From an uncultured Clostridia bacterium (lineage in GTDB: Bacteria; Bacillota; Clostridia; Lachnospirales; Bianqueaceae): a stretch of DNA of 38,530 nucleotides. The stretch's first letter is position 1. Each line of letters begins with the position of its first letter. Below, in pieces: positions 23,534-32,061 of this stretch. The notes under the pieces are model-generated. The model was given only the letters and a program-made list of their open reading frames with translations. It did no database searches and had not been told where the DNA came from. Position numbers and translations under genes: made by a program. The stretch is from the NCBI GenBank assembly GCA_947570515.1, contig CANOUM010000001.1, positions 1 through 38,530 on the forward strand. The letters run 5' to 3'.

Positions 23534-24358
23534 ATGAAAGATCAAGTCAGGTTAGCGCTTATTCAGTTTGAAAGTAAACTTGGCAGAGTAGCTGAAAACC
23601 GTGAAAAAGCCGAAAAGATGATCCGCACGGCGGCCAATAAAGGGGCGGAGCTCATCTGTCTGCCGGAGCTGTTTAGTACGGGATATAATTTAGATATAAT
23701 TGGAAGAGAGATCAATCAGATGGCGGAGCCGCTCAGCGGCCCGACCATCATCAGGATGCAGAAGCTCGCAAAAGAGCTTGGTGTCTTTATTGTAGTTCCC
23801 ATCGCCCTGCAGCTTGCAGAAGGCAGGCCCTTTAACAGTGCCGTTTTCATCGGCGATCAGGGAGAGATCATCGGTACATACAGTAAGTGTCATCTGTTTG
23901 AGACAGAGCGTCTGTATTTTCAGGAGGGAAATGAATTTCCGGTATATGAGACAAGTCTTGGAAAAGTCGGCATTATGATCTGCTTCGATGCGGGATTTCC
24001 TGAAGCAGCCAGAACGCTGGCACTTCGAGGCGCGGAGATCATCCTGTGTCCGGCGGCATGGCGGATTCAGGACACGCGTATGTGGGAGCTGAATATGCCG
24101 CAAAGAGCGCTGGAGAACAGCTGCTATGTAGGAGCAGTCAATCGTTTTGGACATGAAGATACGCTTTATATGGGGGGATTTTCTATGGCCTGCGGCCCGG
24201 AGGGGGACGTGCTCGAAAAGCTGGAGCAGGAACAGGAGGATATTTTGTATTGCACGCTGGACGGTCAGCGGCTGGCAAATTATCGGGCTGATGGCGGACC
24301 CTATCTGCCCTACCGCCGTCCGGAGCTTTATACAGAGGTAAGCAAACAGGAGGATTAG
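23534..24358 (+). CDS. Carbon-nitrogen hydrolase (nitrilase superfamily amidase)
   Basis: This 274-residue cytosolic enzyme has the Glu-Lys-Cys triad of the nitrilase superfamily: Glu45 in CLPELFSTGY, Lys118 in TYSKCHLF and Cys150 in MICFDAGFPE. It likely hydrolyses an amide or carbamoyl group. Length and motifs fit omega-amidase/N-carbamoyl-amine amidohydrolase-like branches; a true nitrile substrate is unlikely. AAAGGAGG precedes the ATG. It is the first of four closely spaced genes; the HAD phosphatase start is four bases after its stop. The substrate is unknown. Confidence 0.92.
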   Translation: MKDQVRLALIQFESKLGRVAENREKAEKMIRTAANKGAELICLPELFSTGYNLDIIGREINQMAEPLSGPTIIRMQKLAKELGVFIVVPIALQLAEGRPFNSAVFIGDQGEIIGTYSKCHLFETERLYFQEGNEFPVYETSLGKVGIMICFDAGFPEAARTLALRGAEIILCPAAWRIQDTRMWELNMPQRALENSCYVGAVNRFGHEDTLYMGGFSMACGPEGDVLEKLEQEQEDILYCTLDGQRLANYRADGGPYLPYRRPELYTEVSKQED

Positions 24359-24362
24359 ACAT

Positions 24363-25073
24363 ATGCTGGAAGCAATTTTATTTGATTTGGACGGCACATT
24401 GCTGCCCATGGATATGGAAGGGTTTATCAAGGCCTATTTTGGCGCCATCGCGCAAAAAATGGCGCAGGTAGACATCGATACTAAGAAGCTGCTGGATACC
24501 ATATGGAAGGGAACGGATGCGATGGTCGCAAACGACGGCTCTTGCTTAAATGAAGCTAGATTTTGGCAGGTCTATGAGGAGCATATGGGCACAGAGGCAC
24601 TTCAGTATCAATCTGTATTTGATGAATTTTACCAGACGGAGTTTGAAGCGGCAAGAGCCGCTACGTCGGCGAATCCTCAGATCCGGGAGCTGGTGGACTG
24701 GATCCGGGAAAAGAACATTCCGATGGTGGTGGCGACCAATCCGGTATTTCCTAAGGCAGCGCAGTACAAGAGGATTGGCTGGGCGGGTCTTAGGCCGGAA
24801 GAATTTTGCTATATTACTTCATATGAAAACAGTCATTACTGCAAGCCTAATCCAGCTTATTATCAGGAGATTTTATCGCAGCTGGGTCTGGAAGCAGAGC
24901 ATACGCTGATGGTCGGAAACGATGTGACAGAGGACATGGCAGCCGCTGAGCTTGGTATGCCGGTATTTTTGCTGACGGATTGTTTGTGGAATCCTAAAAA
25001 TAAGCCGATCGACAGCTATCCGCACGGAGATGTGGCTGCGCTTAAACAATATATAGCAGGGTATCAAGGATGA
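24363..25073 (+). CDS. HAD-superfamily hydrolase (phosphatase)
   Basis: This 236-residue protein has all four HAD motifs: FDLDGTLLP with nucleophile Asp8 and acid Asp10, VVATNP (motif II), YCKPNP (motif III Lys) and VGNDVTEDMAAAE (motif IV acids). A helical cap of about 100 residues sits between motifs I and II, as in C1-cap phosphatases. It probably dephosphorylates a small metabolite. It is coupled to the next gene by an ATGA overlap, so it belongs to the nitrilase-TSUP-glycosidase operon. Confidence 0.9.
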   Translation: MLEAILFDLDGTLLPMDMEGFIKAYFGAIAQKMAQVDIDTKKLLDTIWKGTDAMVANDGSCLNEARFWQVYEEHMGTEALQYQSVFDEFYQTEFEAARAATSANPQIRELVDWIREKNIPMVVATNPVFPKAAQYKRIGWAGLRPEEFCYITSYENSHYCKPNPAYYQEILSQLGLEAEHTLMVGNDVTEDMAAAELGMPVFLLTDCLWNPKNKPIDSYPHGDVAALKQYIAGYQG

Positions 25074-25846
25074 GCGAGATTTTACATATCTGTCTGATTG
25101 CCTGTCCGCTGGTTTTTATTGCCGGCTTTGTTGATTCGGTAGCAGGCGGCGGAGGCATCATTTCCATTCCTGCCTATCTGCTGGCAGGGATGCCGACCTA
25201 TCTGGCACTGGGAACCAATAAGTTGGTCGCCTGTATGGGAACAGCTCTTTCGTCCGTCAAGTATTTCCGAAGCGGAAGAGTCATCGTCAAAATTGCGGCG
25301 CTCGCCGCTGTGGGCTCGCTGTGCGGCTCCTTCATCGGAACCAATCTGGCTTTATTGATCCCCGAGAGGGCGCTGCGCATTGTGGTGCTGGTTGCTTTGC
25401 CGGCTGTTGCACTTTTTCTGATTCGACGGCGTGAGTTCGGGCAGGCAGAAAATGAAAGAAAAGAGATGGAAAATGGCAAGGAGACGGCTTTGGCGCTTGG
25501 AAGCGGCCTTACCATCGGCTTATATGACGGTCTGATCGGCCCGGGTACAGGCACCTTCTTTATCTTAATTTTCAGTGGTATTTTTGGGCTGGATCTTCTG
25601 ACGTCCTCTGGATGTGCTAAGATTTCTAATCTGGCCTCCAATGTCATGTCAACTATCATCTATGTAATCAACGGAAAAGTCTGGTTTGCGGTGGCGGTAC
25701 CGGCTATGATCTGCTGTATGCTGGGCAATTATGCCGGAGCCAGGTATGCCATTAAGGGCGGCAGCGGCAATGTGCGCAAGATTATGCTGCTGGTGCTGGT
25801 ACTTTTATTTGTCAAGATCGGTCTGGAAATGACCGGTATCCTATAA
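25070..25846 (+). CDS. TSUP (TauE/SafE) family anion exporter
   Basis: This 258-residue membrane protein has about eight helices in two repeats. It carries the family's glycine-rich signatures: GFVDSVAGGGGIISIPAYLLAGMPTYLALGTNK near the N-terminus and GLYDGLIGPGTGTFFILIF after the central loop. TSUP proteins move sulfite, sulfoacetate or other organic anions. It is four-base coupled to the HAD gene and 15 bases before the glycosidase-like gene. It may import or export a small acid produced or used by the neighbouring amidase and phosphatase (inference). Confidence 0.92.
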   Translation: MSEILHICLIACPLVFIAGFVDSVAGGGGIISIPAYLLAGMPTYLALGTNKLVACMGTALSSVKYFRSGRVIVKIAALAAVGSLCGSFIGTNLALLIPERALRIVVLVALPAVALFLIRRREFGQAENERKEMENGKETALALGSGLTIGLYDGLIGPGTGTFFILIFSGIFGLDLLTSSGCAKISNLASNVMSTIIYVINGKVWFAVAVPAMICCMLGNYAGARYAIKGGSGNVRKIMLLVLVLLFVKIGLEMTGIL

Positions 25847-25861
25847 ATCAGGGAGGAAATT

Positions 25862-27742
25862 ATGGAGATAACAACAAACGGTATGCAGCTTTCCATCAAT
25901 GAAAGCACATTGGGAATTACCATGGCAGCAAACGGAGCGGTATGGATGACGGAGTCCTCCTTTAGACCCCATATTGCCTATCAGGAAGAAACAGTTTATT
26001 TTGATCAGGCAGCGCAGATTCGGCATGAGAGGTGGCAGACCGGCGTAGGCTGCGGTGTGATCAGTCATTATGAAGGCTTTTCAGGAGCAGCGCAGGGCCT
26101 TAGCTTCGAGACAATTATCTGGACGGAGACAGCGACCGGGGTTATCCGCTGTGAATGGGTGCCGCTTTCCGAGGGGAAAAACACCGTGCAGGCTGTATAC
26201 TGGCCAGGCCCGATGGCCTTTGAGGAGCCCAAAAGCAGCTGGTACACCCTGCTCAACTGGGAGCAGGGAATTCGCATTCCCAATACCTGGCCCGTAGAGA
26301 CTGTCAAGCTGCCGTTTAACGGGATGCTTGGTACCGCAGGTGCCTATATGCCATGGTTTGCACAGGTCAAAGACGGCGAAGGATATCTGGCCATCGCCGA
26401 AACGCCATGGAATGCGGGATATGATATCGATCATCCCGCAGATGGCCCTTATACGCATATGAGCATCCGCTGGGAGCCCAGCCTTGGACATATGAACGAC
26501 CGCCGCGTGCTTCAGTACCGTCTGCTGCATAGCTGCGATCACAACGATATCTGCAAGGCATACAGAGCCTATGCCAAAGAAAAAGGCCTTTTGCGCACCT
26601 TGCGTGAAAAAGCGGCCAAAACACCCAGCGTGGACGATCTGATCGGCTGCTGCTTTGTTCACACCGGCATCAAAACCAAGGTACAGCCCAATTCTGATTT
26701 TTATGATCCGGCAGCGCCGGAAAAAAATGACCACCTGACTCCCTTTGCGGTACGGACTGCTGAGGTTAAGCAGCTGCATGAGGCAGGTGTATCTAAGATG
26801 TATTTGCATCTGGACGGATGGGCGGAGCCGGGATATGACAACCAGCACCCGGATTACAGTCCGGCCTGTGAGGAGGCCGGCGGATGGAGCGCTATGAAGG
26901 AGCTGGCAGATACAATGCATGCATGCGGATATCTGTTTGGAATCCACGATCAGTATCGCGATTATTATCGGGCGGCTGAAAGCTTCGATGAAAACTTTGC
27001 CTGCCGCCTGCCGGATGGCAGTATCCCTGAACATCAGAGATGGGCAGGCGGTCCGCAGTCGTATCTGTGCGGAACGCAGGCGCCCTATTATGTAAAACGG
27101 AATTTCAAGGCGATTGAGGAGGCCGGGATCCAGCTGGACGGTGCTTATCTGGATGTGTTTACCTGCAATGAGGGAGATGAATGCGATCATCCGTGGCACC
27201 GCATGACGCGGCGGGACTGCTATGAATACCGCAATACTTGTTTTGAATTTTTGCTGTCTAAGAATATTCTACCCAGCTCAGAAGAAGTCAATGACTGGGC
27301 GATTCCCAGTTTGGTCTTTTGTCATTATGCACCCTATGATTTTATGCTGGCCGCGCCCGGATCGCCAAAGCACGGTATTGCACTGCCGCTGTTTAATTTG
27401 GTTTATCATGACTGTGTGATTGAACCGTGGATGATGGACAAAGTCAGTGAAGATGACGATTATATGCTGTATGCCTTGTTAAACGGAGGAGCGCCGTATC
27501 TGCGGCGTGATGCGGCATATCCGAATTTTGACGGTGCCTTTGACGGAGCAGAAAAGCTGCAGCTGGAGGAGGATATTCAGCGCTGCCGCCTTGTGTCAGA
27601 ACTTCATGAAAAGGTAGCGAAGGCAGAAATGCTGCGCTGCGAGCTGTTGGCAGAGGACGGAAGCAAGCAGCGGACTATCTTCAGCGATGGTACGCGGGTG
27701 ACGGTCGATTTTGCACAGCAGACATATCAGGTTGAAATGTGA
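25862..27742 (+). CDS. DUF5696/GH101-GH129-like intracellular glycoside hydrolase
   Basis: This 626-residue protein has no signal peptide. An N-terminal beta-sandwich (about 1-230) precedes a TIM-barrel-like part with MYLHLDGWAEPGYDNQHPDY (Asp318), LFGIHDQYRDYY (361-369), DGAYLDVFTCNEGDECDHPWHR (Asp431) and NILPSSEEVNDW (Glu474/475). The length and the spacing of an Asp followed by a Glu after the barrel strands recall GH129/GH101 alpha-N-acetylgalactosaminidases, where Asp is nucleophile and Glu is acid/base. I assign Asp431 and Glu474/475 tentatively. It could release GalNAc from mucin-type glycans, but no assay-level evidence is visible. It is last in the operon; a terminator follows. Confidence 0.6.
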   Translation: MEITTNGMQLSINESTLGITMAANGAVWMTESSFRPHIAYQEETVYFDQAAQIRHERWQTGVGCGVISHYEGFSGAAQGLSFETIIWTETATGVIRCEWVPLSEGKNTVQAVYWPGPMAFEEPKSSWYTLLNWEQGIRIPNTWPVETVKLPFNGMLGTAGAYMPWFAQVKDGEGYLAIAETPWNAGYDIDHPADGPYTHMSIRWEPSLGHMNDRRVLQYRLLHSCDHNDICKAYRAYAKEKGLLRTLREKAAKTPSVDDLIGCCFVHTGIKTKVQPNSDFYDPAAPEKNDHLTPFAVRTAEVKQLHEAGVSKMYLHLDGWAEPGYDNQHPDYSPACEEAGGWSAMKELADTMHACGYLFGIHDQYRDYYRAAESFDENFACRLPDGSIPEHQRWAGGPQSYLCGTQAPYYVKRNFKAIEEAGIQLDGAYLDVFTCNEGDECDHPWHRMTRRDCYEYRNTCFEFLLSKNILPSSEEVNDWAIPSLVFCHYAPYDFMLAAPGSPKHGIALPLFNLVYHDCVIEPWMMDKVSEDDDYMLYALLNGGAPYLRRDAAYPNFDGAFDGAEKLQLEEDIQRCRLVSELHEKVAKAEMLRCELLAEDGSKQRTIFSDGTRVTVDFAQQTYQVEM

Positions 27743-27754
27743 CTAAAATGATAG

Positions 27755-27792
27755 AAAATATAGGGCGAAGCAAAGGCTGCGCCCTATATTTT
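27755..27792 (+). terminator. Intrinsic terminator of the nitrilase-glycosidase operon
   Basis: A 13-bp stem, AAAATATAGGGCG (27755-27767) with CGCCCTATATTTT (27780-27792), has an inner AGC/GCT pair, and the T run continues through 27794. Confidence 0.88.
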
Positions 27793-27828
27793 TTGAAAGG
27801 AGGCTTTATATGACAAGACAGAATCTGA

Positions 27829-27912
27829 ATGGATAGAGAAAAAAGAGTAAGGATTGGTAAATTATCACATCTTACCGGCGTGAAGACAGGAACCATCCGT
27901 TTTTATGAAAAA
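27829..27912 (+). pseudogene. Truncated MerR-family regulator (N-terminal 28 residues)
   Basis: The frame from ATG 27829 reads MDREKRVRIGKLSHLTGVKT, then GTIRFYEK, the first helix-turn-helix of a MerR regulator. After FYEK, where MerR proteins normally continue into the wing and coiled coil, the frame becomes unrelated sequence and stops at 28018-28020. That continuation overlaps the kinase-like gene in another frame. The breakpoint is abrupt, as in a deletion or insertion junction. The ORF may still be translated as a short peptide, but the effector part is missing. Confidence 0.7.
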
Positions 27913-27934
27913 AGATGGAGGAGAGGAAGAAAAT

Positions 27935-28834
27935 ATGAATATACAGGATGCGGAAATCTACTTGAAAAAGAATACAAAAAAACAGCTTACAGGAGGAAAA
28001 AGCGGGGCTTTCGTGTATGATATCGGAGGAAGATATGTTTTAAAACAAGTGTATAAAGCAGCGCTTGAAAATGATGAATTATATGAGGCATACCAAAAAG
28101 AAGCCCAGTGGTATGTCTGCAAAGGAGCAGGGCTCAGCTGTCTGCCGGAGGTGCTTGATCTTAGAAATACGAAAGATGAGATTTCCATTTTGATGAAACA
28201 GTACCGCGTACTTTCAAGGCAGAAGATGAATATGAGTTTATTGCAGAAAATTATGAGGGCGCTTGCGCTCGTTCATACCACGAAAATACCGGAGCTGTTA
28301 AAGAAAGAGCAAGCTGGCAGGCAGCTTCTTTCACAAGAGCAGATTCGTATTTCTGCAGATGGGTTGTATGCTGTACTAAAGGAGCATCCGGGTATATTCG
28401 ACGGGAGGCCATTAGAACATATTGCAGAAACTATCAACAAGATCATTTCCTGGCATGGTTTAGAAGAGAATGTGCTGATTCATGGTGATTTTCATTGGGA
28501 TAACCTGCTGATGGATGATCAGGGCAGGATCATCATCTGTGATTGGCAGGGAGTTGGAGTGGGGGCAGCATCAGGGGATCTGAGCTTTTTCCTGGGAAGG
28601 CTGAGAGGAGAGGGAATACAGCTGAAAGAACAGGAGATTCTTGATATCTATGGGCAGGAGATGAGGCAGATTTCCGGAAAAAAGATTACAGGTGAAGAGC
28701 TATATAGACATATTCAGGCCGCCAATGTGATAACTTCCTTCACCTGCTGGTATCAATATCTCCAAGGGAGCAGTGAAGAAAGGGTCAGAGAAATTTATGG
28801 AAAAATGGCGGCAGACAGCGGCTGTTTCTGCTGA
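27935..28834 (+). CDS. Aminoglycoside phosphotransferase/choline kinase-like protein
   Basis: This 299-residue protein has a small N-lobe (GGKSGAFVYDIGGRYVLKQVY, with the putative ATP-binding Lys37). Its C-lobe carries the APH signature VLIHGDFHWDNLL (His183, Asp185, Asn190) and the Mg2+-binding IICDWQGVGVG (Asp203). APH-fold kinases phosphorylate antibiotics, choline or other small alcohols. The start ATG at 27935 has a GGAGGAGAGGAAG site upstream, inside the MerR remnant. The absence of a close antibiotic-resistance context makes a metabolic substrate as likely as a drug. Confidence 0.85.
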   Translation: MNIQDAEIYLKKNTKKQLTGGKSGAFVYDIGGRYVLKQVYKAALENDELYEAYQKEAQWYVCKGAGLSCLPEVLDLRNTKDEISILMKQYRVLSRQKMNMSLLQKIMRALALVHTTKIPELLKKEQAGRQLLSQEQIRISADGLYAVLKEHPGIFDGRPLEHIAETINKIISWHGLEENVLIHGDFHWDNLLMDDQGRIIICDWQGVGVGAASGDLSFFLGRLRGEGIQLKEQEILDIYGQEMRQISGKKITGEELYRHIQAANVITSFTCWYQYLQGSSEERVREIYGKMAADSGCFC

Positions 28835-28846
28835 AATAAAAATGTG

Positions 28847-28874
28847 TTGTCAATTCACACACGTCTGATATAAT
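28847..28874 (+). promoter_or_regulatory. Orphan consensus-like promoter antisense to the egsA 3' end
   Basis: TTGTCA (28847-28852), a 16-base spacer and TATAAT (28869-28874). No rightward gene follows for 1.3 kb; transcription would run against the G1P dehydrogenase gene. GTGT/ACAC elements flank the -35 box as an imperfect dyad. Confidence 0.5.
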
Positions 28875-28909
28875 AGAATTATGGCAGATTGAAACCAAGC
28901 GGGCTGTAG

Positions 28910-30127
28910 TTATAGCAGACACCAGCGCTCACAAATGGGGCGGAGGATTTCATCTTGCAGCCCCATTTTTTCGATTAGATGCACGATAGTGACGCGAGGC
29001 CGCCCGTCGGTCATATGAGCGAAGCCATAGCGAATCGTTTCGGGCGTAATATGAAGCTCGGAGGGATAAATGGGGCCGCCGGCTTTCAGAATACGGCGTG
29101 CAATGGCATCTTGTTTTGCATACAGGGCATCTGCCTTTTCCTTGAGCTCATCCCAGTGAGCTAAAATGATATCATAGCGAATACCATTCAGTGCCGTTTC
29201 GGGAATCCGTTTTTCTTTAAAAAATTCGTGATATACCTCGCAAGCGATCAGGGTGCCAATGCCGACCTTATCGCCATGAAGATGTGAGGGCTCCTGATGC
29301 TGTATACCATAGTTTTCCCAAGCATGAGAAATCAGATGCTCCATGCCGGAAGCAGGGCGCGAAGTGATGTTAAGCTGCATCGCCAGACTGGAAAGCATCA
29401 GTGCCTCAGCCAAGTTCTGAATCGCATTCGGATCGCGGTCTGCAAGACCAAGACAGGCAGCCTCACAGCGCTCGACAGCGTCCATGGTCAGACGGCAGAT
29501 TTCAGGACAGTAAGCTTCTCCGGTTGCCAGATGCCCCAGATACCAGTCCAGTGTGGCCACATGCTTGCCCTCGATATCGGCAAAGCCTGCGGCGATCATG
29601 GCCTGCGGCGCGGCCGCCATGATATCCAGATCAAAATAGATTGCGTAAGGGGCAGTCGCCGGATAGGTTGTTTTGAAGCTATGGTGAATCAGAGGAGAGT
29701 GGCAGGAGGCAGCGCCATCCATGGAAGGAGCCGTACAGACGTTGATAAAAGGCTTATGGAGAATATGAGCGATATAACGCGTGCTGTCACCAATTGTGCC
29801 TGATCCGAGCGCAATTAAATAGTCAAACGGCTGTGAAGCGGTCTCAATGAGCAGATCCCCCAGTGTATATTCATCCGCCTCCAGGGGCTCATGGGTGAGA
29901 ACATAATGTGGCAGCGTTTGCCAGCTTTGCGGCGCGAGAGGCCATGTGTTGGTATCTGCTACGATGAAAGGCGTACCGGCAAGGTCGCTATTGAAGACCT
30001 CCTGAAGCGCGCCGTGGGCGATTACAAGTTTTTGGGTGTGAATGGTGTGCTGGCGGCCGCAGGAACAGGTAAAAGTACGGCCCGCTAAAGCGGGAATTGA
30101 TTCCGATAAAAAGATAGAGTCAGACAT
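28910..30127 (-). CDS. egsA: sn-glycerol-1-phosphate dehydrogenase (EgsA/AraM type)
   Basis: This 405-residue cytosolic dehydrogenase reduces dihydroxyacetone phosphate to sn-glycerol-1-phosphate with NAD(P)H and a metal ion. The dinucleotide-binding loop is ALGSGTIGD (106-114), followed by TAPSMDGAAS. Metal ligands appear as Asp184 (GFADIEGK), His264 (SGMEHLISHAWE) and His284 (HLHGDKVGIG). The length matches bacterial AraM/EgsA. G1P is the archaeal lipid backbone; in Bacillus it feeds heptaprenylglyceryl phosphate. No prenyltransferase (PcrB) gene is in the window. The gene stands alone. Confidence 0.92.
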   Translation of the reverse strand: MSDSIFLSESIPALAGRTFTCSCGRQHTIHTQKLVIAHGALQEVFNSDLAGTPFIVADTNTWPLAPQSWQTLPHYVLTHEPLEADEYTLGDLLIETASQPFDYLIALGSGTIGDSTRYIAHILHKPFINVCTAPSMDGAASCHSPLIHHSFKTTYPATAPYAIYFDLDIMAAAPQAMIAAGFADIEGKHVATLDWYLGHLATGEAYCPEICRLTMDAVERCEAACLGLADRDPNAIQNLAEALMLSSLAMQLNITSRPASGMEHLISHAWENYGIQHQEPSHLHGDKVGIGTLIACEVYHEFFKEKRIPETALNGIRYDIILAHWDELKEKADALYAKQDAIARRILKAGGPIYPSELHITPETIRYGFAHMTDGRPRVTIVHLIEKMGLQDEILRPICERWCLL

Positions 30128-30200
30128 GGTATAGAGGCTCCTTTATTCGTTTGCCTGATTGTATCATAAAATCAAATAAGAAAAAAGAGGAGATGCGGAT

Positions 30201-31067
30201 ATGTGGCTTATTATGGCTGTTTTATCAGCTTTGTTTGCAGGACTGACATCAATCCTTGCAAAATGCGGAATTAAAAAGACAGATTCAGATGTGGCGACAG
30301 CGCTGCGTACGGTGGTGGTGCTGCTCTTTTCATGGCTGATGGTGTGGATTGTAGGGTCCGGGGACAGTATAGGCGAGATCAGTGCAAAATCGTTTGTATT
30401 TTTAATTTTGTCGGGCCTGGCGACGGGGGCATCCTGGCTGTGTTATTTTAAGGCTTTGTCACTTGGGGACGTGAATCAGGTGGTTCCGATTGATAAGTCG
30501 AGTACCATTCTTTCGGTGCTGCTGGCGATGGCTTTATTTCAGGAGACGGAGCACTGGGGAATTAAGCTGGTCAGTACGGCTATGCTGGCGATGGGCATCT
30601 TTTGGATGATTGAAAAAAAGCAGAGCGGCGCAAAAGGTCAGAATGGGCAGTGGATGATCTATGCTGTGCTTTCTGCTGTATTTGCTGCGCTCACTTCTAT
30701 TTTAGCTAAGCTTGGGATTAGCGGCGTGGAATCAAACCTGGGGACAGCTATCCGAACAGTGGTGGTGCTGGTGATGGCATGGCTGATGGTCGGAGTCAAG
30801 GGCAAGCAGTCGCAGCTGAAAAATATAGATGCCAAAGAGCTGGCTTACATAGGATTGTCGGGGCTGGCAACGGGGGCGTCTTGGCTTTGCTATTATTATG
30901 CGATTCAAAACGGGGTTGTCAGCGTGGTTGTGCCTATTGATAAGCTGAGCGTGGTTGTTACGGTGATTTTTTCGTATTTTGTTTTTAAGGAACGGCTGAG
31001 TAAGAGGGCGCTGGCAGGTCTGCTGCTGATGGTGGCGGGCACACTACTGATGGCGATTGCTGCGTAG
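30201..31067 (+). CDS. EamA/DMT-family transporter with strong internal repeat
   Basis: This 288-residue protein has ten predicted helices in two EamA domains. The halves are unusually alike: AVLSALFAGLTSILAK (7-22) matches AVLSAVFAALTSILAK, and ATALRTVVVLLFSWLMV matches GTAIRTVVVLVMAWLMV. LSGLATGASWLCYFKAL likewise matches LSGLATGASWLCYYYAI. Both repeats end in a VVPIDK motif. It is a drug/metabolite exporter-type protein of unknown substrate. GAGGAG lies before the ATG. It is divergent from egsA and followed after 73 bases by the PflX-like gene. Confidence 0.92.
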   Translation: MWLIMAVLSALFAGLTSILAKCGIKKTDSDVATALRTVVVLLFSWLMVWIVGSGDSIGEISAKSFVFLILSGLATGASWLCYFKALSLGDVNQVVPIDKSSTILSVLLAMALFQETEHWGIKLVSTAMLAMGIFWMIEKKQSGAKGQNGQWMIYAVLSAVFAALTSILAKLGISGVESNLGTAIRTVVVLVMAWLMVGVKGKQSQLKNIDAKELAYIGLSGLATGASWLCYYYAIQNGVVSVVVPIDKLSVVVTVIFSYFVFKERLSKRALAGLLLMVAGTLLMAIAA

Positions 31068-31140
31068 GTTAAAATGTAGAACGATCAATACATGCCATGT
31101 ATGCAAAAAAAGAATTGCACCATGGTAGAAATGGAGAAAA

Positions 31141-32043
31141 ATGTGTGATACAATCAGTTTAAAAGCATGCCGGTTATGTCCCAGACAATGCGGGGTCAAT
31201 CGTCTGGAGATGACTGGCTTTTGCGGTGCAGGGGCTGACATGCTCGTGGCAAAGGCAATGCTGCATTTTGGCGAGGAACCCTGTATTGGGGGAGAGGCTG
31301 GAGCAGGCGCCGTGTTTTTTAGCGGCTGCAACCTGCGCTGTGTATTTTGTCAAAATTATGAGATTAGCTGGGAGCATCATGGCTGGCCGGTTTCGGAGCA
31401 AAAGCTGACGGAGATTTTGCTGCGCCTGCAAAAGCAGGGAGCGGCCTGTATCGATTTAGTAAGCCCGACACCGTATACGCTGCAGCTAAAGCGTGTGCTG
31501 GAAGAAGTGAAGCCGAAGCTTCAAATTCCGGTTGTCTACAACTGCGGAGGATATGAAGAATCGGAGGTACTTCGTCAGCTGGAAGGCTTAATCGATGTTT
31601 ATCTTCCGGATCTGAAATATTTTGACAGAGCGGCAGCGGCAAGGTATTGCGGCTGTGCCGATTATTTTGAAAAGGCGCAGGCGGCGCTGCGTGAGATGTA
31701 CCGGCAGGTGGGCGCCTGTAAGCAGGATGAGCAGGGGATGCTCCGAAAAGGGCTTTTGGTGCGGCATCTGATATTGCCGGGGGCTTATAAAGATAGTATG
31801 GAGTTGATGAAATGGCTGGGGACAGCTTTCCCTGAGGGGAGTATTCGTATCAGTCTGCTGAGTCAGTATACGCCGTTTGGGCGGGCGGAGGAGTTTCCGG
31901 AGATTAACCGCCGCGTAACGACATATGAATATGAAAAGGTAATCGATCAGGCGCTTGCGAGCGGGCTGATTGGATACAGACAGGAAAGAAGCTCGTCTAC
32001 GATGGCGCTGCGGCCGGAGTTTGACGGTGAGGGAATTTTATAA
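31141..32043 (+). CDS. PflX-like radical SAM protein (COG1313)
   Basis: This 300-residue protein has an N-terminal cysteine motif CRLCPRQCGVNR...GFCGA (residues 10-29). A radical SAM cluster motif follows, GCNLRCVFCQN with CX3CX2C at Cys63, Cys67 and Cys70, matching the pyruvate-formate-lyase-activating-protein homologue family PflX/COG1313. The family is uncharacterised; members probably install a glycyl radical or modify a protein or small molecule using SAM and a 4Fe-4S cluster. It lacks a SPASM-type C-terminal cysteine set. Its stop is 18 bases before the sulfatase start, so the two are probably co-transcribed. Confidence 0.88.
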   Translation: MCDTISLKACRLCPRQCGVNRLEMTGFCGAGADMLVAKAMLHFGEEPCIGGEAGAGAVFFSGCNLRCVFCQNYEISWEHHGWPVSEQKLTEILLRLQKQGAACIDLVSPTPYTLQLKRVLEEVKPKLQIPVVYNCGGYEESEVLRQLEGLIDVYLPDLKYFDRAAAARYCGCADYFEKAQAALREMYRQVGACKQDEQGMLRKGLLVRHLILPGAYKDSMELMKWLGTAFPEGSIRISLLSQYTPFGRAEEFPEINRRVTTYEYEKVIDQALASGLIGYRQERSSSTMALRPEFDGEGIL

Positions 32044-32061
32044 AAGGAAGGAGCAAAGAGA

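Noticed and set aside
26081..27199. 372-residue minus-strand ORF
   Set aside because: It is wholly antisense to the glycosidase-like gene, with low-complexity composition and no family likeness; a shadow frame.
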